A stretch of 59,608 nucleotides of DNA from an uncultured Candidatus Poseidoniales archaeon (GTDB lineage: Archaea > Thermoplasmatota > Poseidoniia > Poseidoniales > Poseidoniaceae), in contig CM001443.1 in NCBI GenBank assembly GCA_000246735.1, forward strand, positions 731,791 to 791,398, written 5' to 3'. Made by a program: the position numbers and the translations under genes. Shown piece by piece: positions 20,266 through 28,688 of the stretch; position 1 is the stretch's first letter; each line of letters begins with the position of its first letter. The notes beneath the pieces are model-generated. The model worked only from the letters and a program-made list of their open reading frames with translations. It was not told the origin of the DNA and did no database searches.

Positions 20266-21359
20266 TGTTCGCTCAGGTCAAGCAGGGCAGGCCTTGCATC
20301 GCTGAAGTCTTCTGGGAGTCCAATGTGTAATCTTGGAATCTCTTCGTGTTCACTTTGCATGAGTTCGAGGAGGATTTGGAATTCTCTGAGCACAGATACC
20401 ATCCCCATGTGGCTTTCCTCGACGGGGCAGACACGTTCGGCACCAGCCGTTACCGTACCTTGATGATTGAGTGTTTCAATCCTCATTTCCAGCCTTTGTC
20501 CAGCAACCTTGATCCGATTGTCTACACCAAGCACACTCTCAAGAGTGTGTTCGTCCTTGGAGCGGTTTGCTTCTCGAAGGATGGCTGCAATCTTACGTTG
20601 TTCAACAAAGATTCCTGTGATTGGGTGAAGTTCTTCTGGAATCGAAGCGAGGAAGGCCACTTCCATCCTATGGGCAATGTAAGCGCCATTATCGCACATC
20701 GGTTGAACCGAAGCGCTCGGGAATCCGTTTCGTGCAACAAGGAGGGTAAATCCATGCAATGGAGGTGGGACAAAATGGGTTCGTTCGGGATTGTCTCGTT
20801 GGAGGCCAAGGGTGTGCCTTCGGGCCTTGTATCTCAATGCTCCATGTTCGCCGCGATCCACGATGTAACCATCCAGTGCATCGTCTTGGCGAAGTTCTTC
20901 CAGCCAAGGTACACGGTCTTCTTCATCCAGATTTGCAAAAATATCTCCTTTGCCAATGGAATCTGCGAAGGCTTGGGAGGTCATGAGTTTCAAATCTGCA
21001 CGCAGCCGCCTCATTTGACGGCGTAGCAACATGTGATCGCATACTACGATGGCTTTGGATTGGAGGTATTCGGGTTTGTCTTCAGAGACAATGACCCAAG
21101 TTGGTTCTCTTCGAGGAAGGACGCCAATAATGCTCAAACCTTCATGGTCCAAGTTCTTCCATTGATGAGCGCTCATGGCGAGGAAATCACCATGGCCGTC
21201 GTTGAGGGCTTCAATGGCACTTTCCATGTGAGGTACTTGCTTCATAATGAAGTCGAATTTGTTGCGGTTTGTTTCGATTGTTTTCTCAATCTGTCGACGC
21301 ACTCCGTCCCTGTTTGACGGTGTGGTGAGGACCTCAAGGCGTACCTTTTCTGTCATCAT
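20238..21359 (-). CDS. Porphobilinogen deaminase (HemC)-like protein, apparently missing key active-site residues
   Basis: EALNDGHGDFLAMSAHQWKNLDHEGLSIIGVLPRREPTWVIVS...LLRRQMRRLRADL...QDDALDGYIVDRG...HRMEVAFLASIPEELHPITGIFVEQ follows HemC domain order. Start at MMTEKVRLEVLTTPSNR (21359 or 21356). Confidence 0.6.
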   Translation of the reverse strand: MMTEKVRLEVLTTPSNRDGVRRQIEKTIETNRNKFDFIMKQVPHMESAIEALNDGHGDFLAMSAHQWKNLDHEGLSIIGVLPRREPTWVIVSEDKPEYLQSKAIVVCDHMLLRRQMRRLRADLKLMTSQAFADSIGKGDIFANLDEEDRVPWLEELRQDDALDGYIVDRGEHGALRYKARRHTLGLQRDNPERTHFVPPPLHGFTLLVARNGFPSASVQPMCDNGAYIAHRMEVAFLASIPEELHPITGIFVEQRKIAAILREANRSKDEHTLESVLGVDNRIKVAGQRLEMRIETLNHQGTVTAGAERVCPVEESHMGMVSVLREFQILLELMQSEHEEIPRLHIGLPEDFSDARPALLDLSEHHSDSSEEE

Positions 21360-21438
21360 CTCACCTCGGCGAGGATTGCTCCTCACATTACAAGGGCGTA
21401 GACTACCGGTTAAGAAGGGCACCGTTGTAGGGTTTCTT

Positions 21439-22422
21439 GTGGCGAACATTGGTTTGGAAGCGAGTGACCAACTCGAGGTGATGCGTCTCCACGTTGACGC
21501 AGCCCTTGAAGCACTTGTTGAAGACGAGATTGAACAAGGTGCAGGCCAGGTGGCTGAACTGTGTGCATCGATGCTTTTGGCAGGTGGAAAACGCCTCCGC
21601 CCTCTGCTAATCATGCTGGCCCATGAAATCGCAGGTGGTCAAGATGTCGAGGAAGTCATGCCATTGGCCTTGGCCTTCGAAATGATCCACACAGCCACGC
21701 TCGTCCACGATGATATCAACGACGAGGCGGGGTTGCGTCGAGGGGTTGAGACCATCCACACAAGGGCTGGTCTTGCGAAAGCCGTCATTGCAGGAGATTG
21801 GTTGTTCGTCCAGGGTTTCGGTCTTGGTGGTAGGTACGAAGAGCACATCGTTCGTCTCATGGCGAAATGTTGTGCAGACATCGCGGTGGCTGAATTCCAC
21901 CAACTCGATCATGTTCTCAACTTGGCGACCTCCCCAGAGGATTACCTCGCAATCGTTCGAGGGAAGACGGCTGGCCCCTTTGCAGCAGGTTGTAACGCAG
22001 CAGGACTTGTGGCTGGATTGACCGCTGAACAAGCAGCAGGTCTCGGTCGATTTGGTATGGAACTCGGTATTGCTTTCCAACTCGTTGACGATCTCCTCGA
22101 TTTGAGAGGAGATGAACGAATGGGTAAGCCACGGGGCGCTGATGTTCTCGAGGGGAAGATGACCCTTCCATTGATTCATGCATTGACCCTTTCACACGGA
22201 AAAGAAAGGCAACGATTGGCGACTTTGATCGAATCGTTTAATGATGAACACTTCGATGAATTGATGCATCTTTTAGACCGCTCAGACAGTTTGAGTTACG
22301 CCGAAATCCTTGTCAAAACACACCTTGAGCGGGCCGTTTTGGAACTGAATGCCTTCCCAGAAAGCCAAGCCAAGAGCTTGATGCTCCACATCACGGGCTA
22401 TGTGATGAAGCGACATACGTGA
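21439..22422 (+). CDS. Geranylgeranyl diphosphate synthase (polyprenyl synthetase)
   Basis: GGKRLRPLLIMLAHEIAGG, LVHDDINDEAGLRRG (DDxxD), GIAFQLVDDLLDLRGD (second Asp-rich motif); GTG start proposed. Confidence 0.9.
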   Translation: MANIGLEASDQLEVMRLHVDAALEALVEDEIEQGAGQVAELCASMLLAGGKRLRPLLIMLAHEIAGGQDVEEVMPLALAFEMIHTATLVHDDINDEAGLRRGVETIHTRAGLAKAVIAGDWLFVQGFGLGGRYEEHIVRLMAKCCADIAVAEFHQLDHVLNLATSPEDYLAIVRGKTAGPFAAGCNAAGLVAGLTAEQAAGLGRFGMELGIAFQLVDDLLDLRGDERMGKPRGADVLEGKMTLPLIHALTLSHGKERQRLATLIESFNDEHFDELMHLLDRSDSLSYAEILVKTHLERAVLELNAFPESQAKSLMLHITGYVMKRHT

Positions 22423-22431
22423 GGTCTTCTT

Positions 22432-23577
22432 ATGGCTCGAAAGGAAATCAAACACAGGCAGGTCATCATCATTGGAGCAGGGCCTGCGGGTGCTGCGTGT
22501 GCTCAGCGTTTAGCCGAAGATGGTATTGATGTGCTGATGATTGAACGCCGCTCCATTGTTGGAAATCCGGCGCAGTGCGGTGAATGCATCCCAAACTGGG
22601 GTGAAGTGGTCGGCACATTTTCAAACCTTGATGATCACACATGGTTGTATGATTACTTTCAATTTCCAGAACGACTCAAGTTACACAACTTGGATAACAT
22701 GAGGGTCTTTCTACCATCTGGAAAAGCGTTCCATTTTGACCTTGACGCTTTTGCTGGTCACCGTTTGCATTTTGATGGATACTTGTGTGACAAAGCCATT
22801 CATGCGGGCGCCGAAGTTCAAATGGATGAGGCAATGACAAGGATACAACATCAAAGCAAATCCAACAGGGATGTGCTTGTGACCACAAAGGGTCGCTATA
22901 CGTTTGATTTCCTCATTGATGCCAGTGGCTCACTCGCTCATGTAGGGCGTCTTCGACACGGCGATGATGAGCGCTATAGACCTAAAGACCAAGTCCCAAC
23001 AATGTACGCCCAAGTTCAAGGAAATGTCCCAGAAACATTCGATGTGTTCCTCGGTTCAGTTGCCCCATCAGGCTATGCATGGATCATTCCTAAGGGCCCG
23101 AACACGGCGAACGTAGGCTTGGGCGTTCGAGCAGGTTATCTGAAAGGTAACCTCAAGGAGCATTTGCAATCATTCTGTGATGAATTGGGCTTCGAAGTTC
23201 TCTCATGGGGTGGCGGTTGGATCCCAATGGGGGGTCCAGTCAAGACAATGGTTGATGGTACAACCCTTGCGATTGGGGATGCAGCAGGCTTGGTCATGCC
23301 AAGCAATGGTGGCGGCATTTCTCAAGCCATCATATCGGGGTGCTTCGCTGCCGAGGCCATCCTCGATCACTTGAGCACCGGTGCACCGCTGACTGCCTAC
23401 GAAGACAGACTCCGTGCCTCGCTTGGACGCGCCCTAAAAAACTCGTTGAGGACCAAGAATTTCGGTTATGCTTTCTTCAAAGGCGACCTCATCACAGAAG
23501 GAATCCTTCGAATTCTGGGGCCAATTGGGGGCATCAAACGGGCGATGGAATGCGACAAACCGGTTTGGCTGTTCTGA
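22432..23577 (+). CDS. Geranylgeranyl reductase family FAD-dependent protein
   Basis: VIIIGAGPAGAACAQRLAEDGIDVLMIERR (FAD Rossmann), AQCGECIP, AIGDAAGLVMPSNGGGISQAIISG. Confidence 0.9.
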   Translation: MARKEIKHRQVIIIGAGPAGAACAQRLAEDGIDVLMIERRSIVGNPAQCGECIPNWGEVVGTFSNLDDHTWLYDYFQFPERLKLHNLDNMRVFLPSGKAFHFDLDAFAGHRLHFDGYLCDKAIHAGAEVQMDEAMTRIQHQSKSNRDVLVTTKGRYTFDFLIDASGSLAHVGRLRHGDDERYRPKDQVPTMYAQVQGNVPETFDVFLGSVAPSGYAWIIPKGPNTANVGLGVRAGYLKGNLKEHLQSFCDELGFEVLSWGGGWIPMGGPVKTMVDGTTLAIGDAAGLVMPSNGGGISQAIISGCFAAEAILDHLSTGAPLTAYEDRLRASLGRALKNSLRTKNFGYAFFKGDLITEGILRILGPIGGIKRAMECDKPVWLF

Positions 23578-23651
23578 CGCTCAAAGAAAACTGCTCAAAT
23601 CCCAATGATGCCATCGGTTGGTTCAAGTCCCATCGTTGATACAGGTCTACC

Positions 23652-24149
23652 ATGCGCAGCATGCGACGGGCGGAAAATAACGAGGCCGTGAGCCCCGTCA
23701 TTGCCACCGTTCTGCTGCTAGCAATCACCGTGATGCTTTCGAGCATGGTCTTCGTTTTGATGCAAGGCGCTCTTACAACCACTGAAAAAAGTGCACCTCA
23801 GGCTACGGTGAGCGTTCGCGGGCTGTCGAACGGATTCCATGTGGTTCGTCTGACAAGTCTCGACCAAACAATCGACCCTGCGAAATTGCAATGGAACCTC
23901 GCCCCAGATTCTTCCGCAGACGGCAATCCTCTTGGAGGCAAAGTAGCTGATGCAGACGTCTATGGTCTGATTGGCGCAAATGTCTCGTTCCACGATCGTG
24001 ATGCTGGATACTCTGTCAGCCAGGGTGATTATTTTGTAATTGATTCAACAACGATTGGTTCGGATTCAGGTACATGGCGATTTAAGTTAGTTGATACTAA
24101 CTCGCAAAGCGTTTTGGTCAATGTGATGTTACCACCGATGGATGTTTAG
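23652..24149 (+). CDS. Archaeal type IV pilin-like protein
   Basis: MRRAENNEAVSPVIATVLLLAITVMLSSMVFVLMQGAL: class III signal-like charged N-terminus plus hydrophobic helix with AVSPVIATVLLLAITV. Confidence 0.85.
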   Translation: MRSMRRAENNEAVSPVIATVLLLAITVMLSSMVFVLMQGALTTTEKSAPQATVSVRGLSNGFHVVRLTSLDQTIDPAKLQWNLAPDSSADGNPLGGKVADADVYGLIGANVSFHDRDAGYSVSQGDYFVIDSTTIGSDSGTWRFKLVDTNSQSVLVNVMLPPMDV

Positions 24150-25154
24150 TCATCCACCAATGAACGACATCTCAATTTTTGAGACTGGCTGGTCATGTTC
24201 GCCGCGTTGCTCAGAATAACGGTCATTGCGCTGCGTCCAGATTGCTTTGATGGCTTCGGTGAGATCATTTTTTTCTGCTCCTAGGCGTATTAATGAACGC
24301 AGGTCATTGCCATTTGTAGCAAATAAACACGTGTAAAGTGAGCCGTTAGCAGAAATTCTAGCCCTCGAACAATCGCCGCAAAATGGCGCAGTCACTGATT
24401 GAATCATTCCGACCTGTTGCCCGTTTTCTGTTTGCCAGCGTTTGGCCACATCAGAAGGGTGAGAAGGGTCAACCTGGTTCAATGGACCGATCGTCTTGGA
24501 CAACATTTGGCGTATTTCTTCACCAGATACGACAGAATCCATGTTCCATTGGTTTGTGGTTCCTACATCCATGAATTCAATGTAGCGTGGGACTAGATTT
24601 CGTTCATGAGCCATTGTTGCAATTGCACCGACTTGGTTTTCGTTGACGTTTCGCTGAACGACCATGTTCACTTTGACACCAAGGCCGACTCTAAGGGCTG
24701 CATCAATTCCTTCAACCACCTCTTCAGGCGAGTGTTCTGTGTCACCCATGGCCTTGAACACGCCCTCATCCAATGCATCAAGGCTCACCGTCACTCGGTT
24801 GAGGCCGGCTTCTTTGAGTGTCTTTGCGTGCTTTGCGAGAAGAATACCATTGGTGGTGAGGGCTAAATCCAGCTGTGGATCGAGCGCCCTCAACATTTCA
24901 ATTAAAGTGGCAATATCCTTTCGAATGAGCGGTTCACCACCGGTGATTCGTACTTTACGGAGGCCAAGCGGGCGTATCGAGGAGGCAATACTGGTGATTT
25001 CCTCGTAAGTCAAAATGTCGGTTTTGCTTAGGTAGGTGTGATCTGCTCCAAAGTGCTCCCTTGGCATGCAATATCGACAACGAAAATTGCACCGATCGGT
25101 CACCGAGATGCGCAGGTCCAGCAAAGGACGGTGCAGCGCGTCGAGGAGGGCCAT
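24150..25154 (-). CDS. moaA: GTP 3',8-cyclase MoaA (molybdenum cofactor biosynthesis)
   Basis: DLRISVTDRCNFRCRYCMP (radical SAM CxxxCxxC), RKVRITGGEPLIRKD, FCGDCSRARISANGSLYTCLF second cluster. Confidence 0.93.
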   Translation of the reverse strand: MALLDALHRPLLDLRISVTDRCNFRCRYCMPREHFGADHTYLSKTDILTYEEITSIASSIRPLGLRKVRITGGEPLIRKDIATLIEMLRALDPQLDLALTTNGILLAKHAKTLKEAGLNRVTVSLDALDEGVFKAMGDTEHSPEEVVEGIDAALRVGLGVKVNMVVQRNVNENQVGAIATMAHERNLVPRYIEFMDVGTTNQWNMDSVVSGEEIRQMLSKTIGPLNQVDPSHPSDVAKRWQTENGQQVGMIQSVTAPFCGDCSRARISANGSLYTCLFATNGNDLRSLIRLGAEKNDLTEAIKAIWTQRNDRYSEQRGEHDQPVSKIEMSFIGG

Positions 25155-25302
25155 GGCCTGCCCTGTTGCTTCTCGGTCTTTATGCTGTGTTGCAAGGGTT
25201 GATGGGCAAAGGGTGGCTGGACAAACCATGGGTAAGCGTTGGTCGAAGCGCTGGACCTCAAGTGGCAAAGGCCATCGCCGCAACGATGTCCATGCCCTGC
25301 GC

Positions 25303-26661
25303 GTGACGCCAAGTGCTACATTGGACCCTATTCACTGGGCGCTTCCTCCATCGAAAAGCCACCTTATTCGTGCTCTACTTTTGTCCGCGCAATCTTCCCA
25401 ACCTGTGGAACTTCTCAATGTCCAATACGCAGGTGAGGACGCACGGGCCATGCGCCGATGCCTCCAGCAACTTGGTATCTCGATTGACGACTACGACATC
25501 GAGGGGCAACGCCTTACACAAGTGAATCCTGTTCATTTTGAACACCATCCGGATGCTGTGAAGTGGGTGGTTCACGGGGCGGGACCGTCTGGTTTCAAGC
25601 GTCCAGCAACGGTTCTCAATGCCGGCAACTCTGGCACAACCCTTCGGCTGCTTGGAACGCACGCTGCCATGATTGGTGGGCCTGTCATGCTCGATGGTGA
25701 CGGTTCACTTCGAAAGCGATCATCTGCAGAACTTTGGGGCACCATCGAACAAGGTGGCGCTGAGGTATCAGTTGGTATGGGCGAAGAACGCCTCCCAGCC
25801 CTCATCGACGGGCCGATGGATGCGGGACGCCTTGCTAGTGGCATCGAACTCGATATCAGCCGTTCAAGTCAACCGATGTCCTCATGGATTTTAGCAGCGC
25901 CCGGGCTCCCTTGTGAAGTCAATCTTCAACTTGAAGGAGAGGCTGTCTCTTCCCGTCATGCACAACTCAGCCTCCAACTGCTTCACATGTTTGGTGGTCA
26001 AGCCTCGAATGAATCTGGTAAATTGTCTATCAAACCATCAACCTTGGACCAAGTTGAGCGGTATTCGATACCCGGGGATGCCTCAATGGCGGCCTTTTCC
26101 CTCTTGGCCTGTACTGCACTCGCTCGCCCCGTGGAGTTGATTGACTGGCCAAAGGCTGAAGATGCCATTGGTCACGAGGTTCTGCATGCGAAGGCCAAAT
26201 CGCTTGGCATCGAGTGGGACAGTACCATTCTCACGAACATTGACGCAGAGGGGCCAGTAGAGCTGGATCTCAGAGATGCCAATGATTTGCTTCCTCCACT
26301 GGCGGCAGTGCTCGCTTTCAATCAAGGTGGCGTGCTCAAAGGTGCCGCCCACGCAGCATACAAGGAGAGCAACCGATTGAATCGAACCGCCGAAATCCTG
26401 CATCAATTCGGCATGACGGCAGAGGTCACCACTGATGGATTGTTGATTGAGGGTGGTCAAAGCCCAACGACACCAAATCGCCCTGTTGAGACACACAACG
26501 ATCATCGATTGTTCATGACGGCTGTTCTCTTGGCATCAAAATGCGGTGGAGATATTGTCGGACAAACGCTTCATCTGGTGGCAGATGAACCCTTCCTTGA
26601 CAGGTTGAAGGCAGCGGGGATTGGCGTTGAGCGTGTCACGCTTCCGCCTCTTGACGACTAG
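25303..26661 (+). CDS. aroA: 3-phosphoshikimate 1-carboxyvinyltransferase (EPSP synthase)
   Basis: LPPSKSHLIRALLLSA, NAGNSGTTLRLLG, LDGDGSLRKR, SSQPMSSWILAAP, ESNRLNRTAEILHQFG, ETHNDHRLFMTAVLLA. GTG start proposed at 25303; ORF extends upstream antisense to moaA. Confidence 0.93.
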   Translation: MTPSATLDPIHWALPPSKSHLIRALLLSAQSSQPVELLNVQYAGEDARAMRRCLQQLGISIDDYDIEGQRLTQVNPVHFEHHPDAVKWVVHGAGPSGFKRPATVLNAGNSGTTLRLLGTHAAMIGGPVMLDGDGSLRKRSSAELWGTIEQGGAEVSVGMGEERLPALIDGPMDAGRLASGIELDISRSSQPMSSWILAAPGLPCEVNLQLEGEAVSSRHAQLSLQLLHMFGGQASNESGKLSIKPSTLDQVERYSIPGDASMAAFSLLACTALARPVELIDWPKAEDAIGHEVLHAKAKSLGIEWDSTILTNIDAEGPVELDLRDANDLLPPLAAVLAFNQGGVLKGAAHAAYKESNRLNRTAEILHQFGMTAEVTTDGLLIEGGQSPTTPNRPVETHNDHRLFMTAVLLASKCGGDIVGQTLHLVADEPFLDRLKAAGIGVERVTLPPLDD

Positions 26662-28688
26662 CCGTGACGTCCAAAGTGATGATCCAAAGCGTCGAGTGGA
26701 AGTCGAAGTGCTGTTGGGCGTCCATGAACGCAGGCCCATGGATTTGGAATGCGGCGCATGTCGTCGAGCAATCGCCTCATTTCCGGCAGCGTCAATTTTT
26801 CATTTGCTTTGACGGCCCCACGGCATGCGTTAAGGAAGGCAAGGTGGTCCTTACGATCATCAACCGTTGTAAGAGGTGCACCATCTTCTGATGTGTCTTG
26901 CAGCAGGTCGAGCATGAATGGTATGACTTCTTTTCCTTCCAATAATTGAGGTGCAGCGAGAACCGACCACCCTTGTTCCGAGCTTTGCACTTCGAACCCA
27001 ACTGTCCTGAATGTATCCTGAGCCGCTTCCATCCGAACACTTTGCCGAGCGTCAAGGTTCAATGGCAAAGGCTCGAGACGAGTCTGACTTGCCCAAATAG
27101 ATTCGTTGTTTCTCAATCGCTCGTACCGCACCCTCTCGTGAAGCGCGTGCTGGTCGATCAACAGCAACTCATCTTCCGCTTGCACAAGGATGTAAGAGTC
27201 AGCAAATTGAGCCAAAGGCTCCATCTCTGGTAACTCATTAATGATCGGCCCAAGCGGTGATTCGTCGCTTGGGGAAGAGCGCACACCTTGGCCAGCGTGA
27301 CGGTGGAGTTCTCGCTCAGCAGGGGAAAGTGCAGGTGCTGTTGGCTTTTCATCCATTCCGGGCAACGTGTTCTGTGCGGACGGCGCCGTGGATTGTGGAC
27401 GCTGTTTCACAGGTTTTGGAGCAGATTCTGCCTCTCCTCCGTGGAGGTTGAGTTGAGCGCCAGCTGCGATCGCCCATGCCGGTGGACTTGGAGATACGGA
27501 TTCCTTCCGGGGAAGCAAAATTGGCGTGGTGCCTGCCGCTGCCGCCATTGGGTCGACTGCGTCAGCCTGTTGTGGTGCAGGCTTTGGTTTGAAATGCTCT
27601 TGGATGCTTGGGACTTGGCTTTGGCTCAAGCCTTGCAATCCGGGAATGCCTCCAGCAGCATCTGGTTCAGTTGGCACAGATTCGAGGGTGTGAGCGATGG
27701 CGCGTTCCAATCGTTCCAGAACTCTCCATGAATGCCGAAGCCGCACCTCCCTCTTTGTGGGGTGAACGTTGACGTCCACTTCACTTGGTGGAAGATGAAG
27801 AGAAAGCACTGCCAATGGATGGCGGCCTTGCATCAAACGGGTTCTGTAACCCCTTCGAATGGCTTGCAAAAATGGACCGGAAGCAACCGGCCTGTCATTG
27901 ATGAGGATGTGGATATCATCTCCCTTTCCACGGGTGATATCGGGCGTGCTAATCCATCCAGACCATGTTTCTTCACCTGGTGCATTTGCATCGACTTCTG
28001 GGGCATTGAGCTCAAGCATTGATTCAGCTTGGCCCCCGAGAAGGTCATACAGTCGATCTGTCATTGCTTCAGATGCGGGCACCTCGAGGACCACTCGTTC
28101 ATCGATTACAAGGCGGAATGCCACGCCTTGATGCGCCATTGCATGGGCTACAACAACATCGACAATGCGAGCATTTTCAGTCGCAGGACGTCTTTGGAAT
28201 GCGAGCCTTGCAGGTGTGTTTTGAAACAAGTGTTCGACATCGATTCTTGTTCCGTTTGGCATACCGAATGGTTCGATTGAACCTTTGATGCCGTCATCCA
28301 TCACAATCCGTTTTCCTTCAGTATCCAAGGGGCGGCTTGCGATGCTCAGCGCTGAGACCATGCCGATGCTTGCCAGTGCTTCGCCCCGGAATCCAAGGGT
28401 GTGGATGGAATTGAGGTCTTCACGCTTCTTCAACTTAGAAGTGGCGTGGCGGTCAAGTGCCAAAGGAAGGTCCTCAGCATCAATGCCGCTCCCATCATCT
28501 TCGATTCGAATGAGATCGAAACCCCCTCGCTCAACCGTGATGACAATACGCTTTGCATCAGCATCAAGGCTGTTTTCAAGCAATTCCTTGACCACCTGTG
28601 CGGGTCGTTCAACAACCTCACCAGCAGCAATATGGCCAATGGTCGCATCATCGAGTTGAACAATTCGGTTTGGTTCACTCAATTGCAT
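26658..28688 (-). CDS. mutL: DNA mismatch repair protein MutL
   Basis: IGHIAAGEVVERPAQVVKELLENSLDADAKRI, DDGSGIDAEDLPLALDRHATSKL, LGFRGEALASI, C-terminal QADSYILVQAEDELLLIDQHALHERVRYE. Confidence 0.95.
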   Translation of the reverse strand: MQLSEPNRIVQLDDATIGHIAAGEVVERPAQVVKELLENSLDADAKRIVITVERGGFDLIRIEDDGSGIDAEDLPLALDRHATSKLKKREDLNSIHTLGFRGEALASIGMVSALSIASRPLDTEGKRIVMDDGIKGSIEPFGMPNGTRIDVEHLFQNTPARLAFQRRPATENARIVDVVVAHAMAHQGVAFRLVIDERVVLEVPASEAMTDRLYDLLGGQAESMLELNAPEVDANAPGEETWSGWISTPDITRGKGDDIHILINDRPVASGPFLQAIRRGYRTRLMQGRHPLAVLSLHLPPSEVDVNVHPTKREVRLRHSWRVLERLERAIAHTLESVPTEPDAAGGIPGLQGLSQSQVPSIQEHFKPKPAPQQADAVDPMAAAAGTTPILLPRKESVSPSPPAWAIAAGAQLNLHGGEAESAPKPVKQRPQSTAPSAQNTLPGMDEKPTAPALSPAERELHRHAGQGVRSSPSDESPLGPIINELPEMEPLAQFADSYILVQAEDELLLIDQHALHERVRYERLRNNESIWASQTRLEPLPLNLDARQSVRMEAAQDTFRTVGFEVQSSEQGWSVLAAPQLLEGKEVIPFMLDLLQDTSEDGAPLTTVDDRKDHLAFLNACRGAVKANEKLTLPEMRRLLDDMRRIPNPWACVHGRPTALRLPLDALDHHFGRHG

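Noticed and set aside
23585-23650. tRNA-like GGTTCAAGTCC T-arm motif near 23627
   Set aside because: No matching acceptor stem or anticodon arm around it; probably chance.
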